NCBI RefSeq assembly: GCF_003966715.1
Contig: NZ_AP018907.1
Location: forward strand, 50,001-114,000
DNA from: Blastochloris tepida
Lineage (GTDB): Bacteria > Pseudomonadota > Alphaproteobacteria > Rhizobiales > Xanthobacteraceae
Length of the DNA stretch: 64,000 nt
Direction of reading: 5' to 3'
Position 1 is the first letter of the stretch. Every line of letters begins with the position of its first letter. Below, in pieces: positions 44,110 through 51,668 of this stretch. The translations under genes were made by a program, and so were the position numbers. A model generated the notes under the pieces. The model ran no database searches. It was not told the DNA's origin and saw nothing but the letters and a program-made list of their open reading frames with translations.

Positions 44110-44331
44110 ATGAAGAGTCCGGTCGTCAAGCGATCGATCGTGATCGCGGGCCACAAGACCAGCGTGAGCCTGGAAGATGCCTTCTGGGACGCGCTGAAGG
44201 AGATCGCCTCGCTGCGCAGAACGACTCTGTCCGAGCTGGTCGCCTCCATCGATGGCGGCCGCAACCACGGCAACCTGTCTTCCGCCATCCGGCTGTTCGT
44301 GCTCGACTATTACCGTAATCGCCCGCGCTGA
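44110..44331 (+). CDS. Ribbon-helix-helix domain protein
   Basis: A 73-residue probable DNA-binding protein. The strand segment VVKRSIVIAGHKTSVSLED (5-23) precedes two helices (FWDALKEIASLRRTTLSEL, and LSSAIRLFVLDYYRNRPR), a layout that fits the RHH_4 family. It may regulate its own operon with the DUF4169 partner; target unknown. ATG at 44110 is chosen since it begins right after the previous stop. Confidence 0.8.
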   Translation: MKSPVVKRSIVIAGHKTSVSLEDAFWDALKEIASLRRTTLSELVASIDGGRNHGNLSSAIRLFVLDYYRNRPR

Positions 44332-44771
44332 GCGCCTGCGGCGCCAGTGATCTCTGCCGGCCTGCACCGGCGGCAGTTCCCGCTCAAACCGATTTTCCGG
44401 CCATTCCCGTCGCTGTCCGTGGCACGTGCCGCCGCCTTGGGCGGGCCGTTGTGCAGCGGGCCTCGCTGGCGGACGGCGGGCGGAAGGCTGTCGCAGCCGG
44501 ATGCGCGCCTTGACGCGTCCGCTCCGAGTTCGCTCCAAACAATCGACCTGTCCCATTCGCGTTCGCAGAATCGGCTGCCGCTGTTGCGGAGCAGGCTCTG
44601 GCGCAGACGGATCAAGACGATCCCCGCCGTAAGCCGGTGATCCGCACTGATCTTTGGCGAAGTTTTTTTTACTTGTTTCAGTTCGACGTGGGTTGCGCCG
44701 GTGCTGTTTCGGCGCAAACCGGGCCATCAACCTTCCGCTCGCGCGCCGTGCCGAACTTTTGCGGCGGTCCG
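44332..44771. other. Gap before the hflK promoter, no gene
   Basis: Holds a decayed piece of the CGCAAAACCGG-type repeat (about 44555-44600, TTCGCAGAATCGGC with CTGTTGCGGAGCAGG) and a T-run near 44665. No coding potential recognised in either direction. Confidence 0.4.
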
Positions 44772-44799
44772 TTGAAAGGGCTTGCCTCCTTCCTATATC
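44772..44799 (+). promoter_or_regulatory. Candidate promoter of the hflK-hflC operon
   Basis: TTGAAA (44772-44777) and TATATC (44794-44799) are 16 bases apart, 111 bases ahead of the hflK start. An overlapping CTTGCC...CTATAT reading resembles alphaproteobacterial heat-shock promoters, which would suit an operon for membrane protein quality control. Two GGCCAAGACC copies (44802 and 44820 region) follow. Confidence 0.4.
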
Positions 44800-44909
44800 C
44801 CGGCCAAGACCGATATCTTGGCCAAGACCAGTGCCGGCCAGGATCGCGTGCGAGGACCGCGTCATGCCCGGCGTCGGTCGCGAGATGCGGTGACAGGAAG
44901 GAACACTCA

Positions 44910-46034
44910 ATGCCCTGGAGCAACCAGAGCGGCGGCGGCGGACCGTGGGGACAGGGGCCGCGCGGCCCCTGGGGCAGCGGCCCCCAACCCAGCGGACCCA
45001 CGCCCCCCGATCTCGAAGACCTCATCCGCAAGGGACAGGACCGCTTGCGCAGCGTGCTGCCCCCGGGCGGCTCGCTTGGCGGGCGCGGCTTGGCGCTGGC
45101 CAGTCTGGCGCTGGTTCTGCTGTGGTTGGCGACGGGATTCTATCGGGTCGAGCCGGACGAGCAGGGGGTGGTGCTGCGCTTCGGCAAGTATGTCTACTCC
45201 ACCGACGCCGGTCTGAACTATCACTGGCCCTGGCCGATCGAGACGGCTCTGACCCCGAAGGTCACCACCGTCAACCGCATCGATATCGGCATGCGGCAGT
45301 TCGACGATTCCCGTCGCAACACCATCACCCGCGACGTGCCCGAAGAAAGCCTGATGCTGACCGGCGACGAGAACATCGTCGACATCGATTTCACGGTGTT
45401 CTGGCAGATCGCCAAGGCCGGCGACTTCCTGTTCAACATCCAGAACCAGGAAGGCACCATCAAGGCGGTGGCCGAGAGCGCCATGCGCGAGGTGGTCGGC
45501 CGGCGCGACATCCAGCCGATCCTCACGGGTGCGCGTCAGGCGATCGAGTCCGGCGTGCAGGAGTTGATGCAGAAGACGCTCGACGAATACGGTGCCGGCG
45601 TCCTGGTCCGCCAAGTCCAGTTGCAGAAGGTTGACCCCCCCAATCAGGTGATCGATGCGTTCCGTGACGTGCAGGCGGCGCGCGCCGACGCCGAACGCCT
45701 GCAGAACGAGGCTCAGAGCTACGCCAACCGGGTGGTGCCGGAGGCGCGCGGCGAGGCGGCCCGCGTGATCCAGTCGGCCGAGGGCTATCGCGAGCGGACC
45801 GTGGCGGAAGCGCGCGGCGCGGCCAGCCGCTTCACCCAGATCTTCGACGAGTATCGCAAGGCGCCGGAAGTGACGCGCCAGCGCATCTATCTCGAAACCA
45901 TGGAGCGTGTGTTCGGCGGCATGGACAAGGTGATCATCGACCAGCGCGGCGGCCAGTCGCAGGGCGTCGTGCCCTTCCTGCCGCTCGATGCCCTGCAGCG
46001 GCGCGCCGCTCAGCCGCAGGGGGGTGCGCGATGA
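44910..46034 (+). CDS. hflK: HflK, FtsH-associated membrane protein
   Basis: With HflC it forms a large SPFH cage around the FtsH protease and modulates degradation of membrane proteins. The 374-residue protein has a Gly/Pro-rich cytoplasmic N-terminus (1-~50), a membrane helix (LALASLALVLLWLATGFY near 61-78) and an SPFH domain from FYRVEPDEQGVVLRFGKYV. A coiled-coil region rich in Ala, Glu and Arg (~255-320) precedes the tail. ATG at 44910 follows AGGAAGGA. Its end overlaps hflC by ATGA. Confidence 0.93.
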   Translation: MPWSNQSGGGGPWGQGPRGPWGSGPQPSGPTPPDLEDLIRKGQDRLRSVLPPGGSLGGRGLALASLALVLLWLATGFYRVEPDEQGVVLRFGKYVYSTDAGLNYHWPWPIETALTPKVTTVNRIDIGMRQFDDSRRNTITRDVPEESLMLTGDENIVDIDFTVFWQIAKAGDFLFNIQNQEGTIKAVAESAMREVVGRRDIQPILTGARQAIESGVQELMQKTLDEYGAGVLVRQVQLQKVDPPNQVIDAFRDVQAARADAERLQNEAQSYANRVVPEARGEAARVIQSAEGYRERTVAEARGAASRFTQIFDEYRKAPEVTRQRIYLETMERVFGGMDKVIIDQRGGQSQGVVPFLPLDALQRRAAQPQGGAR

Positions 46035-46927
46035 AGGGGGGCATTCTCAGCGGCATCGCCCTGGTGGTGCTGACGGCGTTGGTGATCCTCGGCTATTCGT
46101 CGGCGTTCATCGTGCACCAGACGCAGCAGGCGCTGGTGCTACGGCTCGGCGAACCGGTGCGGGTGATCACGCAGCCCGGCCTTGCCTTCAAGGTGCCGTT
46201 CGTCGACAGCGTGACCTTCTTCGACAATCGCGTGCTGGACCTCGATGCCCAGCCGCAGGAAGTGATCGCCTCGGACCAGAAGCGGCTGGTGGTGGACGCC
46301 TTCGCCCGCTACCGCATCTCGAACGCGCTGCGCTTCTTCCAGACGGTGGGCACGGTGCAGGGCGCCAATTCGCGCCTGTCGGTGATCCTCAACTCGGCGG
46401 TGCGCCGCGTGCTGGGCGAGGCCACCTTCACCCAGTTGGTGCGCGACGACCGCGCCGGCCTGATGTCGCGCATCCGCCAGCAGGTGACACCCGAGGCGCA
46501 GAACCTCGGCGTCGAGATCGTCGACGTGCGCATCCGCCGCGCCGATCTGCCGGAGGCCAACAGCCAGGCGGTGTTCGAGCGCATGAAGACCGAGCGTCAG
46601 CGCGAGGCCAACGAGATCCGTGCCCAGGGCCGCGAGCAGTCGCAGCGCATCACCGCGCGGGCCGACCGCGACGTGACGGTGCTGATCGGCGAGGCCAACG
46701 CCAAGGGCGAGCAGGTGCGAGGCGAAGGCGATGCCGAACGCAACCGCATCTTCGCCGAGGCGTTCGGGCGCGACCCCGATTTCTTCACCTTCTACCGGTC
46801 GATGCAGGCCTACGAGGCGGGCCTCAAGGCTGGCGACACCCGCATGATCCTGGCACCGGATTCGGCCTTCTTCCGCTACTTCGGCGACCCCGCCGGAGGC
46901 CGGAAGCCGGAGCCCGGAAAGCCCTGA
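46031..46927 (+). CDS. hflC: HflC, FtsH-associated membrane protein
   Basis: Partner of HflK in the FtsH-regulating complex. The 298-residue protein starts with a membrane helix (LSGIALVVLTALVILGYSSA near 5-24), then the SPFH domain (FIVHQTQQALVLRLGEPVRV), the LVVDAFARYRISNALRFFQT block near 90 and a helical tail (ERMKTERQREANEIRAQGRE near 190). ATGA coupling with hflK keeps the two subunits balanced. Confidence 0.93.
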   Translation: MKGGILSGIALVVLTALVILGYSSAFIVHQTQQALVLRLGEPVRVITQPGLAFKVPFVDSVTFFDNRVLDLDAQPQEVIASDQKRLVVDAFARYRISNALRFFQTVGTVQGANSRLSVILNSAVRRVLGEATFTQLVRDDRAGLMSRIRQQVTPEAQNLGVEIVDVRIRRADLPEANSQAVFERMKTERQREANEIRAQGREQSQRITARADRDVTVLIGEANAKGEQVRGEGDAERNRIFAEAFGRDPDFFTFYRSMQAYEAGLKAGDTRMILAPDSAFFRYFGDPAGGRKPEPGKP

Positions 46928-46946
46928 GGCGGGACGTCCCAAGGCC

Positions 46947-47132
46947 ATGGAGGACTTCATCGTCGCGTTCGGTCTTCTGCTGGCCATGGAGGGGCTGCTT
47001 TATGCCGCCGCTCCGGACCTGGCGCGGCGGGCGGTCGTCAGCATCCTGCAGACCCCCGATTCGGTACTCCGGATCGGGGGACTCGCGGCGGCGGTCGTCG
47101 GCGTCGTGCTGATCTGGATCGTCCGGGGATGA
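46947..47132 (+). CDS. DUF2065 family small membrane protein
   Basis: A 61-residue protein with two predicted membrane helices (FIVAFGLLLAMEGLLYAAAP and IGGLAAAVVGVVLIWIVRG). Its place after hflKC is conserved in many proteobacteria, which suggests a link with the membrane quality-control complex, but its role is unknown. It is 19 bases after hflC and precedes the Do-type protease. Confidence 0.85.
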   Translation: MEDFIVAFGLLLAMEGLLYAAAPDLARRAVVSILQTPDSVLRIGGLAAAVVGVVLIWIVRG

Positions 47133-47262
47133 GGCCCTCTGCGATCCGCCGCGGCGGCCTGTTCGGCTCGCCGGGGCGGCGCGCCGCGGCGTTCGGAGGG
47201 CTTGCGTGCCGGCGGCGTTCGCGCGAGCGTCTGTTCGATTCGAAACAAGGAGCTTCAGAGCC

Positions 47263-48765
47263 ATGCTCTCTCACGCCCGTGCCTTGACCGTCGCGCGTCT
47301 CGGGCTGGCAGCCGCGCTGGCTCTGGCCGTCGTGCTGCCGCTGCCGGGCGCCCAGGCGCAGCAGCTGGCGAGCCGCGAGCTTCCCGACGTCGCCGACGTC
47401 GTCGACAAGGTCATCGACGCGGTGGTCTACATCTCCACCACCGCCCGCGTCGAAACCAAGCAGGGCCCGATTCCGCAACTGCCGCCCGGCTCGCCGTTCG
47501 AGGAGTTCTTCGAGGAGTTCTTCAAGAAGCACGGGGGTGAGGGCGGCGGCAACGGCTTCGATCCGCACCGCCAGCGCCGGCAGACCTCGCTCGGCTCCGG
47601 CTTTGTGGTCGATCCCAGCGGCGTCATCGTCACCAACAATCACGTCGTCGAGGGCGCCGACGAGATCTTCGTGACGCTGAACGATTCCACCCGCCTCAAG
47701 GCGGAGCTGGTCGGCCGCGACAACAAGATCGATCTCGCGGTGCTGAAGGTGAAGCCGGAAAAGCCGCTGAAGGCGGTGAAGCTCGGCGACTCCGACAAGC
47801 TGCGGCTCGGCGAATGGGTGATCGCCATCGGCAATCCGTTCGGCCTCGGCGGCACGGTCACGCTGGGCATTGTCTCGGCCCGCAACCGCGACATCAGCTC
47901 CGGTCCGTACGACAACTTCATCCAGACGGACGCCGCCATCAACCGCGGCAATTCGGGCGGGCCGCTGTTCAACCTCAAGGGCGATGTGATCGGCATCAAT
48001 ACGGCGATCATCTCGCCGTCGGGCGGCTCGATCGGCATCGGCTTCGCGGTGCCGGCCGCCACCGCCGCTCCGGTGATCGATCAGCTGCGCAGTTTCGGCG
48101 AGACCCGGCGCGGCTGGATCGGCGTGCGCATCCAGCAGGTCAGCGACGAGATCGCCGAGCGCCTCGGCCTCACCAAGGCCAATGGCGCACTGGTTGCGGG
48201 GCTGACCGATGGCGGGCCGGCGGAAAAGGCCGGCCTCAAGTCCGGCGACGTCATCGTCAAGTTCGACGGCCACGAGGTGAAGGAGATGCGCGACCTGCCG
48301 CGGGTGGTGGCCGCCACCCCCATCGGCAAGGCAGTCGACATCGTGTTCCTGCGCAACGGCAAGGAGCAGACCACCAAGGTGACGGTCGAGCGGCTGGAGG
48401 AGGCCGAGAAGCAGGCGTCCACCACCAAGCCGTCACCCCAGCAGCAGCAGCCGGCAGCGGCCCGGCCCGGCCAGGTGCTCGGCCTCGACCTCGCGCCGCT
48501 CACCGACGACCTGCGCAAGCGCTTCCGGATCAAGGAGACGGTCAAGGGCGTGGTGATCACCGCGGTCGACCGCGACTCCTCGGCGTCCGAAAAGGGCATC
48601 CAGGCCGGTCAGGTGCTGGTCGAAGTCGAGCAGCAGCCCGTCGGCACCCTGGCCGATGTCCAGCGCCGGCTGGAGGCGGTCAAGAAGGACGGGCGAAAGT
48701 CCGTTCTGCTGCTGGTCGCCAATGCCGAAGGGGAACCGCGTTTCGTCGTCGTCGCCGTCCGGTGA
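47263..48765 (+). CDS. degP: Do-family periplasmic serine protease (DegP/MucD-like)
   Basis: A 500-residue envelope protease/chaperone that degrades misfolded proteins. A signal peptide (LTVARLGLAAALALAVVLPL, cleavage after AQA near 29) is followed by the trypsin-like domain with His in TNNHVVEGADE near 125, Asp in NKIDLAVLKV near 156 and Ser in NRGNSGGPLFN near 230. Two PDZ domains follow: GWIGVRIQQVSDEIAERLG with GLKSGDVIVKFDG, and a second ending near GIQAGQVLVEVEQQPVG. AAGGAG precedes the ATG by ten bases. A degP gene downstream of hflKC forms a quality-control set. Confidence 0.94.
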   Translation: MLSHARALTVARLGLAAALALAVVLPLPGAQAQQLASRELPDVADVVDKVIDAVVYISTTARVETKQGPIPQLPPGSPFEEFFEEFFKKHGGEGGGNGFDPHRQRRQTSLGSGFVVDPSGVIVTNNHVVEGADEIFVTLNDSTRLKAELVGRDNKIDLAVLKVKPEKPLKAVKLGDSDKLRLGEWVIAIGNPFGLGGTVTLGIVSARNRDISSGPYDNFIQTDAAINRGNSGGPLFNLKGDVIGINTAIISPSGGSIGIGFAVPAATAAPVIDQLRSFGETRRGWIGVRIQQVSDEIAERLGLTKANGALVAGLTDGGPAEKAGLKSGDVIVKFDGHEVKEMRDLPRVVAATPIGKAVDIVFLRNGKEQTTKVTVERLEEAEKQASTTKPSPQQQQPAAARPGQVLGLDLAPLTDDLRKRFRIKETVKGVVITAVDRDSSASEKGIQAGQVLVEVEQQPVGTLADVQRRLEAVKKDGRKSVLLLVANAEGEPRFVVVAVR

Positions 48766-48968
48766 CGGTCGGGCAGGATTTCACTTGCGAAAAACAGGTT
48801 GCGCAAGGGCAGGTTCCGTAGCGTTTACAGGCAGATTTCGGTTACACGGCCGCTTTTTTTGCTTGTTTCGGCCGGCACCCGCACTTTGCTCTTGAATGCA
48901 CGCCTCCGCTGAATTTGTCTACTGGCGCGTGGATTGGCACGAGCCGGTTGAAACGCGGAGGGGGCAGC

Positions 48969-49433
48969 ATGGATGCGATCGACCGCAAGATCCTGGCCTA
49001 TGTCCAGAAGAGCGGCCGCGATTCCTATGCGGAGATTGGCGCGGCGGTTGGGTTGTCGATTTCGGCGGTCAACGAGCGGCTGAAGAAGCTTCACGCCAGC
49101 GGCGCGATCCAGCACTGGTCGGCGGCCGTCGACCCCAAGGCGGTGGGGCGGCCCATCCTGGCCTTCACACAGGTTCTCACCGCCGCCGGCCGGGCCGACG
49201 ACGAAGCGGCGTTCCTCGGCGCGGTGCGCGGCAATGACGCGGTGCTGGAATGCCACCACGTCACCGGCGACTGGTCCTACCTGCTGAAGATCCGGGCGGA
49301 AAGCCTGTCGGCGCTTGAGACGCTGCTGAACGGCATCGCGGCGACGCCGGGCGTCAAGCAGACCCACACCGAGCTGGCGCTGTCGTCGCTCAAGGAGACG
49401 TCGGTGGTGCCGCTGGCGGCCGAGGGCGCGTGA
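48969..49433 (+). CDS. Lrp/AsnC-family transcriptional regulator
   Basis: A 154-residue regulator with an N-terminal winged HTH (MDAIDRKILAYVQKSGRDSY, then LSISAVNERLKKLHASGAI) and a C-terminal RAM ligand-binding domain (HHVTGDWSYLLKIRAESL near 98). Such proteins sense amino acids and form octamers. A strong GGAGGGGG precedes the ATG. The ilvBNC genes lie about 2 kb downstream, but nothing in the sequence shows control. Its stop codon is the first three bases of the palindrome at 49431-49470. Confidence 0.9.
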   Translation: MDAIDRKILAYVQKSGRDSYAEIGAAVGLSISAVNERLKKLHASGAIQHWSAAVDPKAVGRPILAFTQVLTAAGRADDEAAFLGAVRGNDAVLECHHVTGDWSYLLKIRAESLSALETLLNGIAATPGVKQTHTELALSSLKETSVVPLAAEGA

Positions 49434-49470
49434 TACGGTTGTCCGGCTTGATCGGCCGGCAACCGTATCA
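49431..49470. terminator. 40-bp palindrome carrying both stop codons of convergent genes
   Basis: TGATACGGTTG and CAACCGTATCA are perfectly complementary ends, with inner CCGG and GGCCGG arms round TTGATC. The first TGA is the stop of the Lrp gene; the last TCA, read on the minus strand, is the stop of serB. The stem belongs to the GATACGGTT family and probably terminates both transcripts. Confidence 0.75.
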
Positions 49471-50385
49471 GGCTTCCGGCGCGAACGCCTCGCGCCGGAA
49501 GCCCTGGATGTAGAGCAGGGCGGTGAGATCGGCGTGGTCGAGCCGCACCGCGGCAGAGGCTGCGACCTTCGGCTTGGCGTGGAAGGCGACGCCGAGCCCG
49601 GCTTCTTGGAGCATGGCGAGGTCGTTGGCGCCGTCGCCGACCGCCAGCGTCTCGGCCGCACTGAGGCCCAGCCGCGCGCGCAGCTCGATCAGCGCCGCCA
49701 GCTTGGCTTCGCGCCCGACGATCGGCTCGGCAACCGTGCCGGTGAGCCGGCCGTCCTCGACATCGAGATGATTGGCGCGGGTCTCGTCGAAGCCGATCAT
49801 CGCGGCGATGCGGTCGGTGAACAAGGTGAAGCCGCCTGACACCAGACAGGTGTAGGCGCCGGCCGCGCGCATGGTGGCCACCAGCGCCGGTCCGCCGGGC
49901 GTCAAAGTGATGCGCTCCTCGATCACGCGCGCAACCATCTCGACCGGCAGGCCGCGCAGCAGCGCCACCCGTTCGCGCAGCGCCGGCTCGAAGGCGATCT
50001 CGCCGCGCATCGCCCGCTCGGTGATGGCGGCGACGTGTTCCTTGCAGCCGACGAGGTCGGCGAGCTCGTCGATGCACTCCTGGCCGATCATGGTCGAATC
50101 CATGTCGGCGACGAACAGCCGCTTCCGGCGGTGCGCCGCCGGCTGCACGCAGATATCGACCGGGGCCGGGCCGACCGCCTCGCGCAGGCGCGCGGCGATG
50201 GCCGCAAGGTCGGTGTCGGGCCGCGCGAAGGGCAGGTCGGCGGCGATGCCGGGGGCGAGCCAGTCCGGTCCGCCGGGGTGGGGCAGAGCATCGGCGGCGC
50301 GGGCCAGCAGCGCTCCGTCCACAGCCGGGGCGGCGGGGTTGGCGATCAAGGTGGCGACGTGGGCCAAGGCGGTAACGTGGGCCAT
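49468..50385 (-). CDS. serB: Phosphoserine phosphatase SerB
   Basis: Last step of serine biosynthesis, phosphoserine to serine, HAD superfamily. The 305-residue protein has a divergent N-terminal regulatory part (1-~90) and the HAD core: LFVADMDSTMIGQECIDELA near 90 (nucleophile Asp in DMDST), CLVSGGFTLFTDRIA near 187 and AVGDGANDLAMLQEAGLGVA near 250 with the metal-binding aspartates. ATG at 50385 is favoured by the family start; miaA is divergent 75 bases away. Confidence 0.93.
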   Translation of the reverse strand: MAHVTALAHVATLIANPAAPAVDGALLARAADALPHPGGPDWLAPGIAADLPFARPDTDLAAIAARLREAVGPAPVDICVQPAAHRRKRLFVADMDSTMIGQECIDELADLVGCKEHVAAITERAMRGEIAFEPALRERVALLRGLPVEMVARVIEERITLTPGGPALVATMRAAGAYTCLVSGGFTLFTDRIAAMIGFDETRANHLDVEDGRLTGTVAEPIVGREAKLAALIELRARLGLSAAETLAVGDGANDLAMLQEAGLGVAFHAKPKVAASAAVRLDHADLTALLYIQGFRREAFAPEA

Positions 50386-50460
50386 GCCGATGCTTCCGGT
50401 TCGGGCTCGTGATACCACGCGCCGACGTCTGATCGAGGCGGGCAATTCGGGGAACGGCGC

Positions 50461-51372
50461 GTGCGGCCGCGTGTGGTGCTCATTGCAGGTCCGACCGCTA
50501 GCGGCAAGTCGGCGGTGGCGCTGGCGGTGGCCGAACGGCTGGGCGGCACCGTCATCAATGCCGATTCGATGCAGGTCTATCGCGACCTGAGGATCCTCAC
50601 CGCGCGGCCCTCGCCCGAGGAGACGGGCCGCGTGCCGCATCTGCTCTACGGCCATGTCGATGCGGCGGTGAACTATTCTGCCGGCCGCTGGGTCGCGGAC
50701 GTCATGGCGGCGCTCGCCGCGGTGCAGGCGGCGGGCCGCCTGCCGGTCCTCGTCGGCGGCACCGGCCTCTATTTCAAGGCGCTGACCCAGGGGCTGTCCG
50801 ACATTCCGGCGGTTCCGGAGGCGGTGCGGGCGGCGGTGCGGGCGGACGCCGAGGGTGTCGCCAGTGTTGATCTGCACGCCCGGCTTGCGGCGTGCGATCC
50901 TGAAACCGCGGCCCGGCTCAATACGGGCGACCGCCAGCGGGTGCTGCGGGCGCTGGAGGTGCTGGCGGCCACCGGCCGGCCGCTTGCCGCGTGGCAGGAT
51001 GAGCCGCGCCGGCCGAAGCTCGATGCGGCCTCGACGCTCGGCGTCTTCCTCGCCCCCGAGCGGGTCTGGCTTACGGCGCGGATCGATGCGCGGTTCGACA
51101 CGATGATCGCGGCTGGGGCGCTGGCGGAGGTGGCCGCCCTGAAGGCCCGCCATCTCGATCCGGCGCTGCCGGCGATGCGCGCCCACGGCGTGCCGGGGCT
51201 GATCGCCCATCTCGATGGCGAGATCACGCTGGAGGCGGCGATCCAGCGCGGCAAGGCCGACACCCGCGCCTATGCCAAGCGGCAGGTTACCTGGTTCCGC
51301 CACCAGATGCCGGGCTGGCAGGCGGTGGAACCCAGGGCCGCGACGGCGGCCGTGCTCGCTGCCCTGAGGTGA
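50461..51372 (+). CDS. miaA: tRNA dimethylallyltransferase MiaA
   Basis: Adds the isopentenyl group to A37 of tRNAs reading UNN codons. The 303-residue enzyme has the P-loop [19 protein letters not shown] (7-25), [20 protein letters not shown] near 35, [15 protein letters not shown] near 98, and the late [20 protein letters not shown] near 260, all MiaA signatures. GTG at 50461 is the start; there is no better start further in. Confidence 0.95.
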   Translation: MRPRVVLIAGPTASGKSAVALAVAERLGGTVINADSMQVYRDLRILTARPSPEETGRVPHLLYGHVDAAVNYSAGRWVADVMAALAAVQAAGRLPVLVGGTGLYFKALTQGLSDIPAVPEAVRAAVRADAEGVASVDLHARLAACDPETAARLNTGDRQRVLRALEVLAATGRPLAAWQDEPRRPKLDAASTLGVFLAPERVWLTARIDARFDTMIAAGALAEVAALKARHLDPALPAMRAHGVPGLIAHLDGEITLEAAIQRGKADTRAYAKRQVTWFRHQMPGWQAVEPRAATAAVLAALR

Positions 51373-51473
51373 GGGCGCCGAGGTGAGGGCTCATAGGTCA
51401 GGCACTTGCGAGCCGCTTGACGGCGGTTGCGAAGACCAGTAGGTTCCGCGCAACTTTCAACAAGGGGCGGCCG

Positions 51474-51527
51474 ATGTCGCGCAATTTCCTTATCGTATGT
51501 GAGGCGCCATCGTCGGGACGGATCTGA
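51474..51527 (+). CDS. Branched-chain leader peptide ahead of ilvB
   Basis: ATG TCG CGC AAT TTC CTT ATC GTA ... encodes MSRNFLIVCEAPSSGRI and stops at TGA 51525-51527. Consecutive Leu, Ile and Val codons (51489-51497) are the control-codon pattern of ilv attenuators. AAGGGG precedes the ATG. The stop codon lies in the apex of the following hairpin, as needed for ribosome-position sensing. Confidence 0.65.
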   Translation: MSRNFLIVCEAPSSGRI

Positions 51528-51549
51528 TCCGTCATCCGACAGATGGCGC
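51504..51549 (+). promoter_or_regulatory. Leader hairpin of the ilvB attenuator
   Basis: GCGCCATC (51504-51511) pairs with GATGGCGC (51542-51549), GTCGG with CCGAC, and CGGATC with GATCCG around the leader stop codon. Ribosome stalling at the Leu-Ile-Val codons would disturb this stem and could free its 3' arm to act against the terminator. Confidence 0.6.
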
Positions 51550-51553
51550 ACGG

Positions 51554-51574
51554 GCCCCCTTGCGGGGCTTTTTT
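51554..51574 (+). terminator. Attenuator terminator before ilvB
   Basis: GCCCC and GGGGC form a tight stem around CTTGC, followed by TTTTTT. It stands 95 bases before the ilvB start and right after the leader hairpin, so transcription should end here unless antitermination occurs. Confidence 0.75.
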
Positions 51575-51668
51575 GTTGCCGCGAGGCCACCACGCACCGG
51601 CGCGCCGACCGGACACCGTCCGGCGCCGCCACTCTGCTTCACAGGAAACATCCGAAGGACGCACACCC

